Below are positions 1 to 10,248 of a stretch of 64,000 nt of DNA, piece by piece. Under the pieces are notes generated by a model. The model was not told the origin of the DNA. It was given only the letters and a program-made list of their open reading frames with translations, and searched no databases. The DNA lies in assembly GCF_000969445.1 (NCBI RefSeq), contig NZ_JZEY01000054.1, positions 558,001 to 622,000 on the forward strand. Reading direction: 5' to 3'. Position numbers and translations under genes: made by a program. The DNA comes from Devosia chinhatensis. Lineage in GTDB: Bacteria > Pseudomonadota > Alphaproteobacteria > Rhizobiales > Devosiaceae. The number at the start of each line of letters is the position of its first letter. Within the stretch, counting starts at the first letter, position 1.

Positions 1-2
1 AT

Positions 3-212
3 GCCGAGATGGACATCGACTTTACGGGAAATGCCGATGTCGACTTCATCGCCGGCATGATCCCCCATCACCAGGGCGCCGTGGACATGGCCCGGATCAT
101 CCTCGAACATGGAAGCGACCCGGAAGTGCTGGCCCTGGCGCAATCGATCATCCAGTCGCAGGAAGCCGAGATTGCGTGGATGAAGGACTGGCTGGCCAAA
201 AACGGCCGATAG
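3..212 (+). CDS. DUF305 domain protein, C-terminal part
   Basis: The reading frame is open from the first bases of the window to a TAG at 212, so the start lies upstream and only about 69 residues are visible. The visible part has the DUF305 core: a D-F-I-x-G-M-I-P-H-H-Q-G-A-V-D-M-A motif around residues 15-30, then a helix rich in Glu and Gln and an E-I-x-W-M-K-D-W-L end. The family is ferritin-like and helical and often exported; some members bind copper through the His and Met residues. An internal ATG at 9 is not a credible start because it sits inside the conserved domain. Function here is not established; a copper efflux operon lies 5 kb away. Confidence 0.85.
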   Translation, partial: AEMDIDFTGNADVDFIAGMIPHHQGAVDMARIILEHGSDPEVLALAQSIIQSQEAEIAWMKDWLAKNGR

Positions 213-219
213 AGCTGGA

Positions 220-1242
220 TTAGGTGCCGGGCCGCGAAACTGAATTGCGCACGATCAGCTCCGCACGCAACAGGACCTGGCGCGATTTCGGTGTTTCCCC
301 CGCCAGCATGCCGAGCAGCAATTCCATCGCCGCTTCGCCGATCCGGTGACGGGGCTGCTTCATCGTGGTCAGCGAGGGGCTGACGAAACTGGCGAACGAA
401 ATGTCGTCGAAACCCATGATCGAAAAACGCTGGGGCAAGTCGTAACGGCGAGCATTGAGCGCGATTATGACGCCCAGCGCCGTTGCGTCGTTGACGCAGA
501 AGAAGGCCGTGGGCAGCGCATCGCGCACGAACATCAATTCGGCTGCGGCACGACCGCTTTCGGTCGTGCCATCGCCATCGATGATGAGGCGCGGATCGAT
601 GGCGATGCCAGCACCCTCGAGCGCGGCGCGATAGCCAAGTTCGCGCAACCGATTGATTTCGCGGCTGGTGGAGCGGCCGATAAAGGCGATGCGGCGATGA
701 CCCTGCGAGATCAGGTGTTCGGCGGCGATGCGGGCACCCTCGAAATTGTCTACGCCCACGAAGGGAATATCCTGCCCGGTGACCGGTTCGTTGACGGCCA
801 CCATGGGCGGCAGGCGAACCTCTCCCTGATCCTGGCCGAACCCGAAGGGCAGGTGGCCGGTAAACAGGATCAGCCCATCGGCCTGGTTTGACGAGATAAA
901 GCGCAGGTAGTCGGTTTCGCGGCTGGGGTCGTTCTGCGTATTGCCGATGAGCAGGCCATAGCCGCGCTTGCTGGCCTCGGTTTCGAGCCCGACAAGGATA
1001 TTGGAAAAGTTCGGATCGCCCACATCTGGGGCGAGAATGAGAATCATGTTGGATCGCCGCATGCGCAGCGAACGGGCCATGGCATTGGTGGTATAGCCGG
1101 TGCGGGCTATGGCTTCGGTGACGCGCTTGCGGGTGGCGTCGGCGACCTTGGTCGGCTCGTTGATGGCACGGCTGACCGTGGCGATGGACACGCCGGCCAT
1201 GGTCGCAACATCTTCGATCGTCGCCAGCTTTTGCTGCTGCAA
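220..1242 (-). CDS. LacI-family transcriptional repressor
   Basis: A 340-residue LacI/GalR regulator. The N-terminal helix-turn-helix (T-I-E-D-V-A-x-x-A-G-V-S-x-x-T-V-S-R-A) starts at about residue 8 and is followed by a hinge and a periplasmic-binding-protein-like sensor domain. I chose a TTG start at 1242 because it puts the HTH at the usual distance from the N terminus and has a GGTGGAG box about 8 bases upstream; an in-frame ATG at 1326 would add 28 atypical residues. It is divergent from a CUT2 sugar transporter, and two LacI-type palindromes lie between them, so it most likely represses that transporter and perhaps itself. The effector sugar is unknown. Confidence 0.92.
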   Translation of the reverse strand: MQQQKLATIEDVATMAGVSIATVSRAINEPTKVADATRKRVTEAIARTGYTTNAMARSLRMRRSNMILILAPDVGDPNFSNILVGLETEASKRGYGLLIGNTQNDPSRETDYLRFISSNQADGLILFTGHLPFGFGQDQGEVRLPPMVAVNEPVTGQDIPFVGVDNFEGARIAAEHLISQGHRRIAFIGRSTSREINRLRELGYRAALEGAGIAIDPRLIIDGDGTTESGRAAAELMFVRDALPTAFFCVNDATALGVIIALNARRYDLPQRFSIMGFDDISFASFVSPSLTTMKQPRHRIGEAAMELLLGMLAGETPKSRQVLLRAELIVRNSVSRPGT

Positions 1243-1338
1243 TTGGGTCGCTCCACCCTCAACGCACTTGGCGAAAGCCCTGTGCGCCCCTGCCTTTAGC
1301 AGATGTCGCATCCTCCGCCACGACATTCCCCCAGGCTC

Positions 1339-1390
1339 TTACACTTATGCCTCTGTGTAAACCTTTACATCAATCATGAAAACCTTTACA
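1339..1390. promoter_or_regulatory. Paired LacI-type operators in divergent promoter
   Basis: TGTAAACCTTTACA at 1356-1369 has perfectly inverted TGTAAA/TTTACA half sites, the classic LacI/GalR operator form. A second copy, TGAAAACCTTTACA, lies at 1377-1390, exactly 21 bp away, or two helical turns. TTTACA at 1364-1369 and TACATC at 1387-1392 are separated by 17 bp and could be the -35 and -10 of the transporter promoter, so the repressor would cover it. A further inverted pair TTACAC/GTGTAA (1339-1344, 1355-1360) overlaps the first operator on the repressor side. Confidence 0.75.
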
Positions 1391-1449
1391 TCATCTCGAG
1401 AGCGAAGAGCTGCACAGCAAGTGCGCCGCGCTCGGGGGAGGGCTGAAGC

Positions 1450-2991
1450 ATGAGCGATACGCACGACGCGACCAGAGCGCCGATCTTGTCGGCTCATCGC
1501 ATCTCAAAGTCCTTCGGCGAAATCCCCGTGCTGTTCAGCATCGATTTCGACATCAAGCCGGGTGAGGTTCACGCCATTATCGGCGAGAATGGCGCGGGCA
1601 AATCCACCCTGATCAAGATTTTGTCCGGCATCGAACAGCCGACATCCGGCACGATTACCTATGACGGCCAGACCGTGGTGCTGCCACCGGACGGCAAGGC
1701 CGAAGCCATGGGCATCGTCCTCATTCATCAGGAACTGAACCTGGCCGAGCACCTGACGGTGGCCGATTCCATCTTTCTGGGGCGCGAGCTGCGGCAGGGG
1801 CCGTTTCTCAAGGTGAGTGAAATGCGCCGCCGTGCCGCTGAGGTGATGGAAACGCTGCATGTACATGTCGATCCTGATGCGCGCATTTCGAGCCTGTCGG
1901 TTGCCGACAAGCAGATGGTGGAAATCGCCAAGGCGATAAGCCGCGATGCGCGCGTGCTGATCATGGACGAGCCCACCGCAGTCCTGTCGGTGGGTGAGAC
2001 GCAGACCCTTTTCGAGCAAATCCGCCGGCTGACGGCGCGGGGTGTTTCGGTCGTGTTCATCTCGCACAAGCTCGATGAGATCATGGAGCTGGCCAATCGC
2101 GTTACGGTATTGCGGGACGGGCAATTGATCGCAACCGTGGGCACCGAGGCGCTGACGCCCGATTCCATCGCTCAGATGATGGTGGGTCGTGAACTCTCCA
2201 ACCTCTATCCCCCCAAGCACGAGCCGAATGTGGACGAGCCGGTCCTGCTCAGCGTGCGCAATCTGGCGACGCGGTCGGTCTCGGGCATTTCGTTCGACCT
2301 GCGCCGAGGCGAAATCCTCGGTTTCGCCGGCCTCATCGGCTCTGGCCGGACGGCTGTGGCCGAAGCAATCGTCGGGCTGACACACCGGAACGCGGGCGAG
2401 ATTGAGCTCAATGGCCAAAGTGTGAATTTCACCCGCGTGGCCCAATCGGTCGAGGCGGGCATCGCCTACATGACCAAGGATCGCAAGGGAAAGGGCCTGT
2501 TGCTCAATATGGGCCTGCGGCCCAACCTGACCCTGCTGACCTTGGCCAAGCACATGCGGGCCGGGTTCCTGGATACGTCAAGCGAGCAGCGGGCGCTCGA
2601 ACGGGCCACGCGCCGCTTCGACATTCGCGCCCGTGATGCCTCCGTCGCCGTGGGGCGCCTGTCGGGCGGAAACCAGCAGAAGCTGATGCTGGGCAAGACC
2701 ATGGAGAGCGACCCGGACATCATCATCATGGATGAGCCGACCCGCGGCATCGATGTCGGCACCAAGCAGCAGATCTATCACATCATCGCGGCCCTGGCCG
2801 CCGAGGGGAAGGCGATCATCGTCATCTCTTCGGAACTGCAGGAAGTCATCGGGCTTTCCCACCGGGTCGTGGTGATGCGCACCGGCCGCATTGCCGGGGT
2901 GCTCGAGGGCGCCGAGATCACCGAAGAAGAAATCATGCGGTACGCCGCAGGCATCAAGCAGAGTGGACACGATGAGCGTATCAGCGCCTGA
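1450..2991 (+). CDS. CUT2 sugar ABC transporter, ATP-binding protein
   Basis: A 513-residue tandem ABC ATPase of the RbsA/MglA type that powers uptake of a monosaccharide or sugar alcohol from the cytoplasmic face. The first half has Walker A G-E-N-G-A-G-K-S-T at 45-53, an S-L-S-V-A-D-K-Q signature and a Walker B L-I-M-D-E-P-T. The second half has a degenerate Walker A (G-L-I-G-S-G-R-T), as is normal in this family, an intact L-S-G-G-N-Q-Q-K signature and I-I-M-D-E-P-T-R-G-I-D. A GGGGGAGGG box precedes the ATG. It overlaps the permease gene by 20 bp. No catabolic gene is adjacent, so the substrate cannot be read from context. Confidence 0.95.
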   Translation: MSDTHDATRAPILSAHRISKSFGEIPVLFSIDFDIKPGEVHAIIGENGAGKSTLIKILSGIEQPTSGTITYDGQTVVLPPDGKAEAMGIVLIHQELNLAEHLTVADSIFLGRELRQGPFLKVSEMRRRAAEVMETLHVHVDPDARISSLSVADKQMVEIAKAISRDARVLIMDEPTAVLSVGETQTLFEQIRRLTARGVSVVFISHKLDEIMELANRVTVLRDGQLIATVGTEALTPDSIAQMMVGRELSNLYPPKHEPNVDEPVLLSVRNLATRSVSGISFDLRRGEILGFAGLIGSGRTAVAEAIVGLTHRNAGEIELNGQSVNFTRVAQSVEAGIAYMTKDRKGKGLLLNMGLRPNLTLLTLAKHMRAGFLDTSSEQRALERATRRFDIRARDASVAVGRLSGGNQQKLMLGKTMESDPDIIIMDEPTRGIDVGTKQQIYHIIAALAAEGKAIIVISSELQEVIGLSHRVVVMRTGRIAGVLEGAEITEEEIMRYAAGIKQSGHDERISA

Positions 2992-3976
2992 GATTCCGGC
3001 GAAGGCCAGGACTGGTTTCAAATGGGATCTCAAGACCGTGGGCCCGTTGGCGGCGCTGGCTCTGCTGGTGTTGCTGGGCATCACGCTCAACGAGAATTTC
3101 CTCACCTATAACAATATCACCAATGTGCTGGCGCGCTCGAGCTTCATCGGCATCATCGCCATCGGCGCGACGTTCGTGATCACCTCGGGCGGCCTCGACC
3201 TGTCCGTGGGGTCGATGGCGGCGGTGATTGCCGGCGTCATGATCATGGTGATGAACTGGCTGATCCCCACTTTCGGCATCGGCTGGGGCGTGATCCTGGC
3301 CGGCATGGCAGCGGGCATCCTCCTTGGCGGTGTGGCGGGTGTCGGCAACGGATTGATGATCACGAGAGGGCGCATCGAAGCCTTTATCGTGACGCTGGGG
3401 ACGATGGGTATCTTCCGCTCGCTCGTCACGTTCCTGGCCGATGGCGGCACGCTCTCGCTCAATTTCCAGGTCGCCGACGTCTATCGCCCGGTCTATTACA
3501 ACGGATTTCTGGGCATTCCCTATCCGATCCTGGTCTTTGCCCTGGTGGCGATCATCGGCGAACTGGTCATGCGCCGTACCGCCTTTGGCCGCCATTGTGC
3601 CGCGATTGGCTCGAACGAGCAGGTCGCCCGCTATTCCTCGATCAATGTCGATAATGTCCGGCTCATCACCTACATCCTGCAGGGTATTCTGGTGGCTGTT
3701 GCGGTGCTGCTCTATGTGCCACGCCTTGGCTCGGCCTCGAGCACGACGGGCGTGCTCTGGGAGCTGGAAGCCATCGCCGCTGTGATCATCGGTGGCACCA
3801 CGCTCAAGGGCGGCTATGGCCGGGTCTGGGGAACGGTGGTTGGTGTCATCATCCTCGGCCTCATCGGCAATATCCTCAACCTGCAAAGCTTCATCAGCCC
3901 CTATCTGAACGGCGCTTTCCAGGGCGTGATCATCATTCTCGCCGTGTTGCTGCAGCGCCCCAAGCGCCCCAGCTGA
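2972..3976 (+). CDS. CUT2 sugar ABC transporter, permease
   Basis: A 334-residue RbsC-like permease with about eight to ten hydrophobic segments and the family motif I-T-S-G-G-L-D-L-S-V-G-S near residue 75. I placed the start at the ATG at 2972 (M-S-V-S-A-P-E), inside the end of the ATPase gene; the longer frame from 2891 would overlap the ATPase by 101 bases and adds non-membrane sequence. The 20-bp overlap suggests translational coupling. It should form a homodimeric channel with the upstream ATPase and the downstream binding protein. Confidence 0.93.
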   Translation: MSVSAPEIPAKARTGFKWDLKTVGPLAALALLVLLGITLNENFLTYNNITNVLARSSFIGIIAIGATFVITSGGLDLSVGSMAAVIAGVMIMVMNWLIPTFGIGWGVILAGMAAGILLGGVAGVGNGLMITRGRIEAFIVTLGTMGIFRSLVTFLADGGTLSLNFQVADVYRPVYYNGFLGIPYPILVFALVAIIGELVMRRTAFGRHCAAIGSNEQVARYSSINVDNVRLITYILQGILVAVAVLLYVPRLGSASSTTGVLWELEAIAAVIIGGTTLKGGYGRVWGTVVGVIILGLIGNILNLQSFISPYLNGAFQGVIIILAVLLQRPKRPS

Positions 3977-4032
3977 CGAGGACATCAAGTTTTACATCGC
4001 CCGCAAAAGGGCATTTTGGGAGGACTGCAATA

Positions 4033-4986
4033 ATGAAACTGGCAAAAACCCTTATGGCGTCCGTGGTCATCGCGACCGGCCTGGGCGGCGTTGCCCTGGC
4101 GCAGGACGACACGGTCACCATCGGCGTCTCGGTCCCGGCCGCAACCCATGGCTGGACCGGCGGCGTCAACTATTTCGCCCAGCAGGCGATCAACCGCCTT
4201 GGCGAAACCTATCCAAATGTCGAGTTCGTCTTCGCCTCGTCGCCGGATTCGCCCAAGCAGATCGCTGACATCGAAGACATGGTTTCGACCCGTGGCATCG
4301 ATGCCCTCGTCATCCTGCCGGGTGACCCGGACGCGATGACCTCGGCCATCAAGCAGGTCAAGGATGCCGGCAAGTTCGTCACCGTTGTCGATCGCCAGCT
4401 GTCGATCGATGGCGTGGAGAACCTCTACGTCGCCGGTGACAATCCGGGCCTCGGCGCCAATGCTGCCGAATATATCAAGGAACGGCTTCCCGATGGCGGC
4501 AATGTTGTCATCCTGCGCGGCCTGCCGATCCCGATCGACCAGCAGCGTTTCGACGGCTTCATGGGCAGCATCGAGGGCTCCAACATCATGGTGCTCGAGA
4601 ACCAGTTCGCCAACTGGAACCGTGACGACGGCTTCCGCGTGATGCAGGACTTCCTGACCCGCTTCCCGGAAATCGACGCCGTCTGGACCCAGGACGACGA
4701 TATCTCGCTGGGCGCCATCGAGGCGATCAAGCAGGCCGGCCGTGAAGACGAGATGTTTGTGGTCGGCGGCGCCGGCATGCAGCAGATCATCCAGGCCGTT
4801 GCCAATGGCGACGCGCTGACCCCTGTCGACGTGAGCTACAGCCCGGCAATGATCGCCACGGCCATCGAACTGACGACGTCGCACTTCACCGGCGGCATCC
4901 AGGTGGCGGGTCGCTACATCCTCGACTCGACGCTCATCACCCAGGACAATGCCGAGCAGTTCCTGGACGCCGACAGCCCGTTCTGA
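4033..4986 (+). CDS. CUT2 sugar ABC transporter, substrate-binding protein
   Basis: A 317-residue periplasmic binding protein (Peripla_BP_4 type). The first 23 residues are a signal peptide ending V-A-L-A-Q, with cleavage likely before Q-D-D. The mature protein starts V-T-I-G-V-S-V-P and includes a V-D-R-Q hinge segment and W-T-Q-D-D-D-I-S-L-G-A near the ligand cleft. A GGGAGGA box lies well placed before the ATG. The 56-bp gap after the permease holds a small GCCC/GGGC hairpin, a common way to raise binding-protein mRNA over the membrane genes. A strong terminator follows. The sequence does not match ribose, xylose or rhamnose binders closely enough for me to name the ligand. Confidence 0.93.
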   Translation: MKLAKTLMASVVIATGLGGVALAQDDTVTIGVSVPAATHGWTGGVNYFAQQAINRLGETYPNVEFVFASSPDSPKQIADIEDMVSTRGIDALVILPGDPDAMTSAIKQVKDAGKFVTVVDRQLSIDGVENLYVAGDNPGLGANAAEYIKERLPDGGNVVILRGLPIPIDQQRFDGFMGSIEGSNIMVLENQFANWNRDDGFRVMQDFLTRFPEIDAVWTQDDDISLGAIEAIKQAGREDEMFVVGGAGMQQIIQAVANGDALTPVDVSYSPAMIATAIELTTSHFTGGIQVAGRYILDSTLITQDNAEQFLDADSPF

Positions 4987-5007
4987 GGTCTATCGAGACG
5001 CAAGTGG

Positions 5008-5034
5008 AAAGGGCGCCGCGAGGCGCCCTTTTTT
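5008..5034 (+). terminator. Rho-independent terminator of the sugar ABC operon
   Basis: Perfect stem AAAGGGCGCC / GGCGCCCTTT around a GCGA tetraloop, followed by a run of T. It ends the ABC operon 22 bp after its last stop codon. Confidence 0.93.
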
Positions 5035-5143
5035 ATAACAGAATGTCGCAGGAACTCTTTGGCATTTAATGCATTTTTATGCCGAGCTCCGGGCGACGCC
5101 CGCATTCCTTGGTGCCGCTGGAGCTCACCAAATCCCCTCATGG

Positions 5144-5344
5144 TCAAACGCGCTCGGGCGTATAGCCAGCTTGCCTTATCGCATCCTCACCTTTGGCTCG
5201 GTCTCCGGCGAAGCTGACCTTGTGGTTGGGCAGGTCGATCGCAATCTGCGCGCCGGGCAGTGCCTGCTCCAATGCGCTGCGTACGGTGCCGACGCAGTGG
5301 GCGCAGGTCATGTCGTTCACGATGAACGTCGTCTTGTCAGTCAT
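5144..5344 (-). CDS. copZ: CopZ-like copper chaperone (HMA domain)
   Basis: A 66-residue single heavy-metal-associated domain with the M-T-C-A-H-C metal-binding motif at about residues 11-16, which binds Cu(I) through two cysteines and can pass it to CopA or CueR. The start at 5344 (M-T-D-K-T-T-F-I-V) has a GGAGAAGGA box; a longer frame to 5428 has no domain content. Its first eight bases overlap the end of cueR (ATGACTGA), so it is the last gene of copA-cueR-copZ and should be copper induced. Confidence 0.93.
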   Translation of the reverse strand: MTDKTTFIVNDMTCAHCVGTVRSALEQALPGAQIAIDLPNHKVSFAGDRAKGEDAIRQAGYTPERV

Positions 5345-5737
5345 CTTTGTGTCCTTCTCCGGCCAGGTCATCGAGAATGGGGCAATCAGGGCGCGCATCG
5401 CCGTGACAACTATGGGCCAGATGCCCAAGCGTCTTCACCATGCCCTGGAGCGCCGCGATCTTGGTCTCGAGCGCTGCGATATGGGCTTGAGCAATGTTCC
5501 TCACCTCGAGGCTGGCGCGATCCTTGTCCTGCCACAGGGCGAGCAGTGCGGCAGTTTCCTCGACGGAAAACCCCAGATTGCGGGCCCGCTTGACGAAGCG
5601 CAGCACATGCACTTCGTCCGCGCCATAAACCCGGTAATTGCTCTCCGTGCGCTGGGGCGCGGTGATGAGGCCGATCTGCTCGTAATAGCGGATCATCTTG
5701 GCCGACACGCCCGATTGCTCGGCGGCTTGTCCGATAT

Positions 5738-5741
<4 letters not shown>
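5337..5741 (-). CDS. cueR: CueR-like MerR-family copper-responsive activator
   Basis: A 134-residue MerR regulator: N-terminal winged HTH ([12 protein letters not shown]), R-Y-Y-E-Q-I-G-L, a long dimerisation helix and a C-terminal metal loop with C-x7-C (C-H-G-D-A-R-P-D-C). That spacing is the one used by CueR and its relatives to bind a single Cu(I) or other monovalent ion. It overlaps copA by 4 bp (ATGA) and copZ by 8 bp, so it is co-transcribed with its targets. It should bind the promoter at 8005-8035 and untwist its long spacer on copper binding. Confidence 0.95.
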
Positions 5742-7984
<2,243 letters not shown>

Positions 7985-8004
7985 ATGTGCACCTCGTCCG
8001 CATG

Positions 8005-8035
8005 CATATAGTCCTTCCCATCGTGGGAAGGTCAA
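8005..8035 (-). promoter_or_regulatory. CueR-type promoter of the copA operon
   Basis: On the minus strand a -35 TTGACC (8030-8035) and a -10 TATATG (8005-8010) are separated by exactly 19 bp, the overlong spacer typical of MerR-activated promoters. The spacer holds a perfect 8-3-8 dyad, CCTTCCCA / TGGGAAGG (8013-8031), closely like the E. coli copA operator. The -10 lies about 20 bp from the copA start codon. Confidence 0.93.
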
Positions 8036-8158
8036 GGGCAGCGGAAAGCCTCCTTGCAAATGTTGACCGCAGGATGCGACCAGTTGGCACAGCGACACCG
8101 CTTGAGCTTATAGTGTTGCAACGCGCGACTTAATTCTGACCCCGTCAGGAGGCCGATC

Positions 8159-8881
8159 ATGCAGACGGTTCGCAAGGACATCCACAATTCCGAAGTGCCG
8201 GTTCTCTGCCAGAGCTGCGAAGCCCGGCACCAAGGCATTTGCGGAGCGCTGAACGGCGAGCAATTGCTGGCCCTGTCCAAGGCCACCCGCCGCGTCCGCA
8301 GGGAGCCTGGCGAGGAACTGATCGCCGACGCCATGCCGATCAACGCCTTCTCCAACGTGCTGCGCGGCGTTGTTAAGCTGACCAAAGTGCTCGAGGATGG
8401 CCGCCAGCAGGTGGTGGGCCTGCAATTTGCGCCTGACCTGCTCGGTCGTCCTTTTGCAGCCGAAAGCAGGGTGACCGCCGAAGCGGCGTCCGCGGTAGAC
8501 CTCTGCGTCATTCCGCGTCCGGCTCTTGAAAGCCTGATGAAGGACAGTGCTCCGCTCGAGCACCGAGTGATGATGCAGGCGCTGCGCGAACTGGACGAGG
8601 CGCGCGACTGGATGGTGACGCTGGGGCGCAAGAACGCTGCCGAAAAAGTGGCAAGCTTTCTCTTCATGATCGCCAGCCATATCGACCCGACCGACGAGAC
8701 TGTTGCCTCCAAGTTCGATCTGCCGTTGAGCCGCGCCGATATCGCCGATTTCCTTGGGCTGACCATCGAGACAGTGAGCCGCCAGATCAGCAAGCTCAAG
8801 GCGGACGGCGTGATCGAGATCGTCAATTACCGCCATATCACCGTGCCCGACCTGGCGCGCCTGCGGGTTCTCTGCGGTTAG
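8159..8881 (+). CDS. fnrN: FNR/FnrN-type oxygen-sensing Crp-family regulator
   Basis: A 240-residue Crp/Fnr protein. Cysteines C17, C20 and C28 (C-x2-C-x7-C) plus C116 match the four-ligand layout that holds an oxygen-labile [4Fe-4S] cluster in FNR and FnrN. A cyclic-nucleotide-binding-fold domain follows, then a C-terminal HTH with E-T-V-S-R, the E-xx-S-R set that reads TTGAT half sites. A perfect FNR box in front of cydA, 3 kb away, makes the cyd genes its likely local target. The gene is divergent from copA, and a two-way terminator separates it from cydX. The symbol follows the rhizobial name; its exact orthology (fnrN versus fnrL) is uncertain. Confidence 0.93.
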   Translation: MQTVRKDIHNSEVPVLCQSCEARHQGICGALNGEQLLALSKATRRVRREPGEELIADAMPINAFSNVLRGVVKLTKVLEDGRQQVVGLQFAPDLLGRPFAAESRVTAEAASAVDLCVIPRPALESLMKDSAPLEHRVMMQALRELDEARDWMVTLGRKNAAEKVASFLFMIASHIDPTDETVASKFDLPLSRADIADFLGLTIETVSRQISKLKADGVIEIVNYRHITVPDLARLRVLCG

Positions 8882-8906
8882 CGTGTCCTGCAGAAATGCC
8901 AATGCA

Positions 8907-8932
8907 AAAGGGCCGGTTCGTACCGGCCCTTT
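8907..8932. terminator. Bidirectional terminator between fnrN and cydX
   Basis: Perfect 11-bp stem AAAGGGCCGGT / ACCGGCCCTTT with a TCGT loop, T-rich on both strands. It lies between convergent fnrN and cydX and can serve both. Confidence 0.9.
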
Positions 8933-8952
8933 CTGTTCGGGCACCCCGCGCT

Positions 8953-9090
8953 CTAGTGGCGGGCCGCCTGGGCCTGCGAGCCTGCCAGCCGCGCCAGACG
9001 ACGGTCCTCGCGCATTTCGAACCACATGGCATTGAGAATGCCGAACATGCAGGCAAGGCTGACGCCCAAGATCCAGGAAAAATACCACAT
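8953..9090 (-). CDS. cydX: CydX-like small subunit of cytochrome bd oxidase
   Basis: A 45-residue protein starting M-W-Y-F-S-W-I-L-G, with one transmembrane helix and a charged C-terminal tail (E-M-R-E-D-R-R). The M-W-Y-F-x-W-I-L-G start is the hallmark of the CydX/CbdX family, which stabilises the haems of the CydAB complex. A strong TAGGAGG box precedes the ATG, and the gene starts 12 bp after the cydB stop, so it ends the cydABX operon. It is short enough to be missed by automated callers. Confidence 0.95.
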   Translation of the reverse strand: MWYFSWILGVSLACMFGILNAMWFEMREDRRLARLAGSQAQAARH

Positions 9091-9102
9091 AGACTGCGCC
9101 TC

Positions 9103-10248
9103 CTAATAAGCGTTGGGGTTCTTGGTGAGGTTGTCTGCCCCGACTGTGCCGCGCATGACCCGGAACACCCAGGCCGTATAGAGCAGCACGATCGGCAGGA
9201 AGACCAGGGTCGCCAGCAGCATGATGAAAAGGGTCAGGTGGCTGGAGGAGGCGTCCCATAGGGTCAGCCCGGCATCGGGCATGGTCGAGGAGGGTAGGAA
9301 GAATGGGAAGATCGACAGGCCCGCGGTCGCGATGATGCCGAAAATGCCAGTGCTGCTGGCCAGATAGGCCAACCATTTCTGGTCGCGAGTAAGGCCAGAG
9401 ACGGCAAGTCCCATTCCGCCAAAGCCCAGGAGTGGAGCAAGGATCGTCCACGGATTGAGACGGTAATTGTTGAGCCAGCCGCCCGCGACGAGCTCGACGC
9501 TCTTGCTGAGCGGATTGATCGGCGCATTGGGGTCGACCAGGCTGGTGATGACATAGCCATCCATGAAAGCAACCCACACCCCACCGAGCGCGAAGAGCAG
9601 AATCGTGGCCAGCCCCGCCCAGACGCCGTAGGTACGGGCGCGCTCGGCCATCGCGCCCTGGGTGCGGCCGACGATCAGCGCTGCGCCATGGGTGACGATC
9701 ATGCCGACGCTCACAAGTCCGGCGAGTAGCGCGAAGGGCATCAATAACTGGAAAAAATTGCCAGTATAGAAGATGCGCATCGTGTCATCGAAGTGGAACG
9801 GCGCGCCCAAAAGCACATTGCCCACCGCGACGCCCATGATAAGCGCCGGCACGAAACCACCGATGAACAGGCCCCAGTCCCAGGCCGCCCGCCAGCGTGG
9901 GTCTTGCACCTTGCCGCGGAACTTGAAGCCCACAGGCCGCAGGATCAGCGCCAGGAGGATAACCAGCATCGCCAGGTAAAAACCCGAAAAGCTGACGGCA
10001 TAAAGCGGAGGGAAGGCCGCAAAGATGGCGCCACCGCCCAGGATCAGCCAGACCTGATTGCCTTCCCAGGTCGGGCCGATGACATTGAGCAAGATGCGAC
10101 GCTCCTCGTCGGTGCGGGCCGCGAAGGGCAGGAGGGCGGCCACGCCCAGATCGCGCCCACCCATGATGGCAAAGCCGATGAGCAGGACGCCGAGCAGCAG
10201 CCACCAGATCAGCCGCAGCGTTTCGTAGTCGAGGGGAAGTGTGCTCAC
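9103..10248 (-). CDS. cydB: Cytochrome bd ubiquinol oxidase subunit II
   Basis: A 381-residue membrane protein with about nine helices, matching CydB in length and composition. The N terminus has G-R-D-L-G-V where E. coli has G-F-D-x-G-V, so the conserved acidic residue of the proton path is kept. The region P-T-W-E-G-N-Q-V-W is also typical. The GTG start overlaps the cydA stop by 4 bp (GTGA). With CydA and CydX it forms the quinol-oxidising, oxygen-reducing oxidase of the inner membrane. Confidence 0.96.
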   Translation of the reverse strand: MSTLPLDYETLRLIWWLLLGVLLIGFAIMGGRDLGVAALLPFAARTDEERRILLNVIGPTWEGNQVWLILGGGAIFAAFPPLYAVSFSGFYLAMLVILLALILRPVGFKFRGKVQDPRWRAAWDWGLFIGGFVPALIMGVAVGNVLLGAPFHFDDTMRIFYTGNFFQLLMPFALLAGLVSVGMIVTHGAALIVGRTQGAMAERARTYGVWAGLATILLFALGGVWVAFMDGYVITSLVDPNAPINPLSKSVELVAGGWLNNYRLNPWTILAPLLGFGGMGLAVSGLTRDQKWLAYLASSTGIFGIIATAGLSIFPFFLPSSTMPDAGLTLWDASSSHLTLFIMLLATLVFLPIVLLYTAWVFRVMRGTVGADNLTKNPNAY

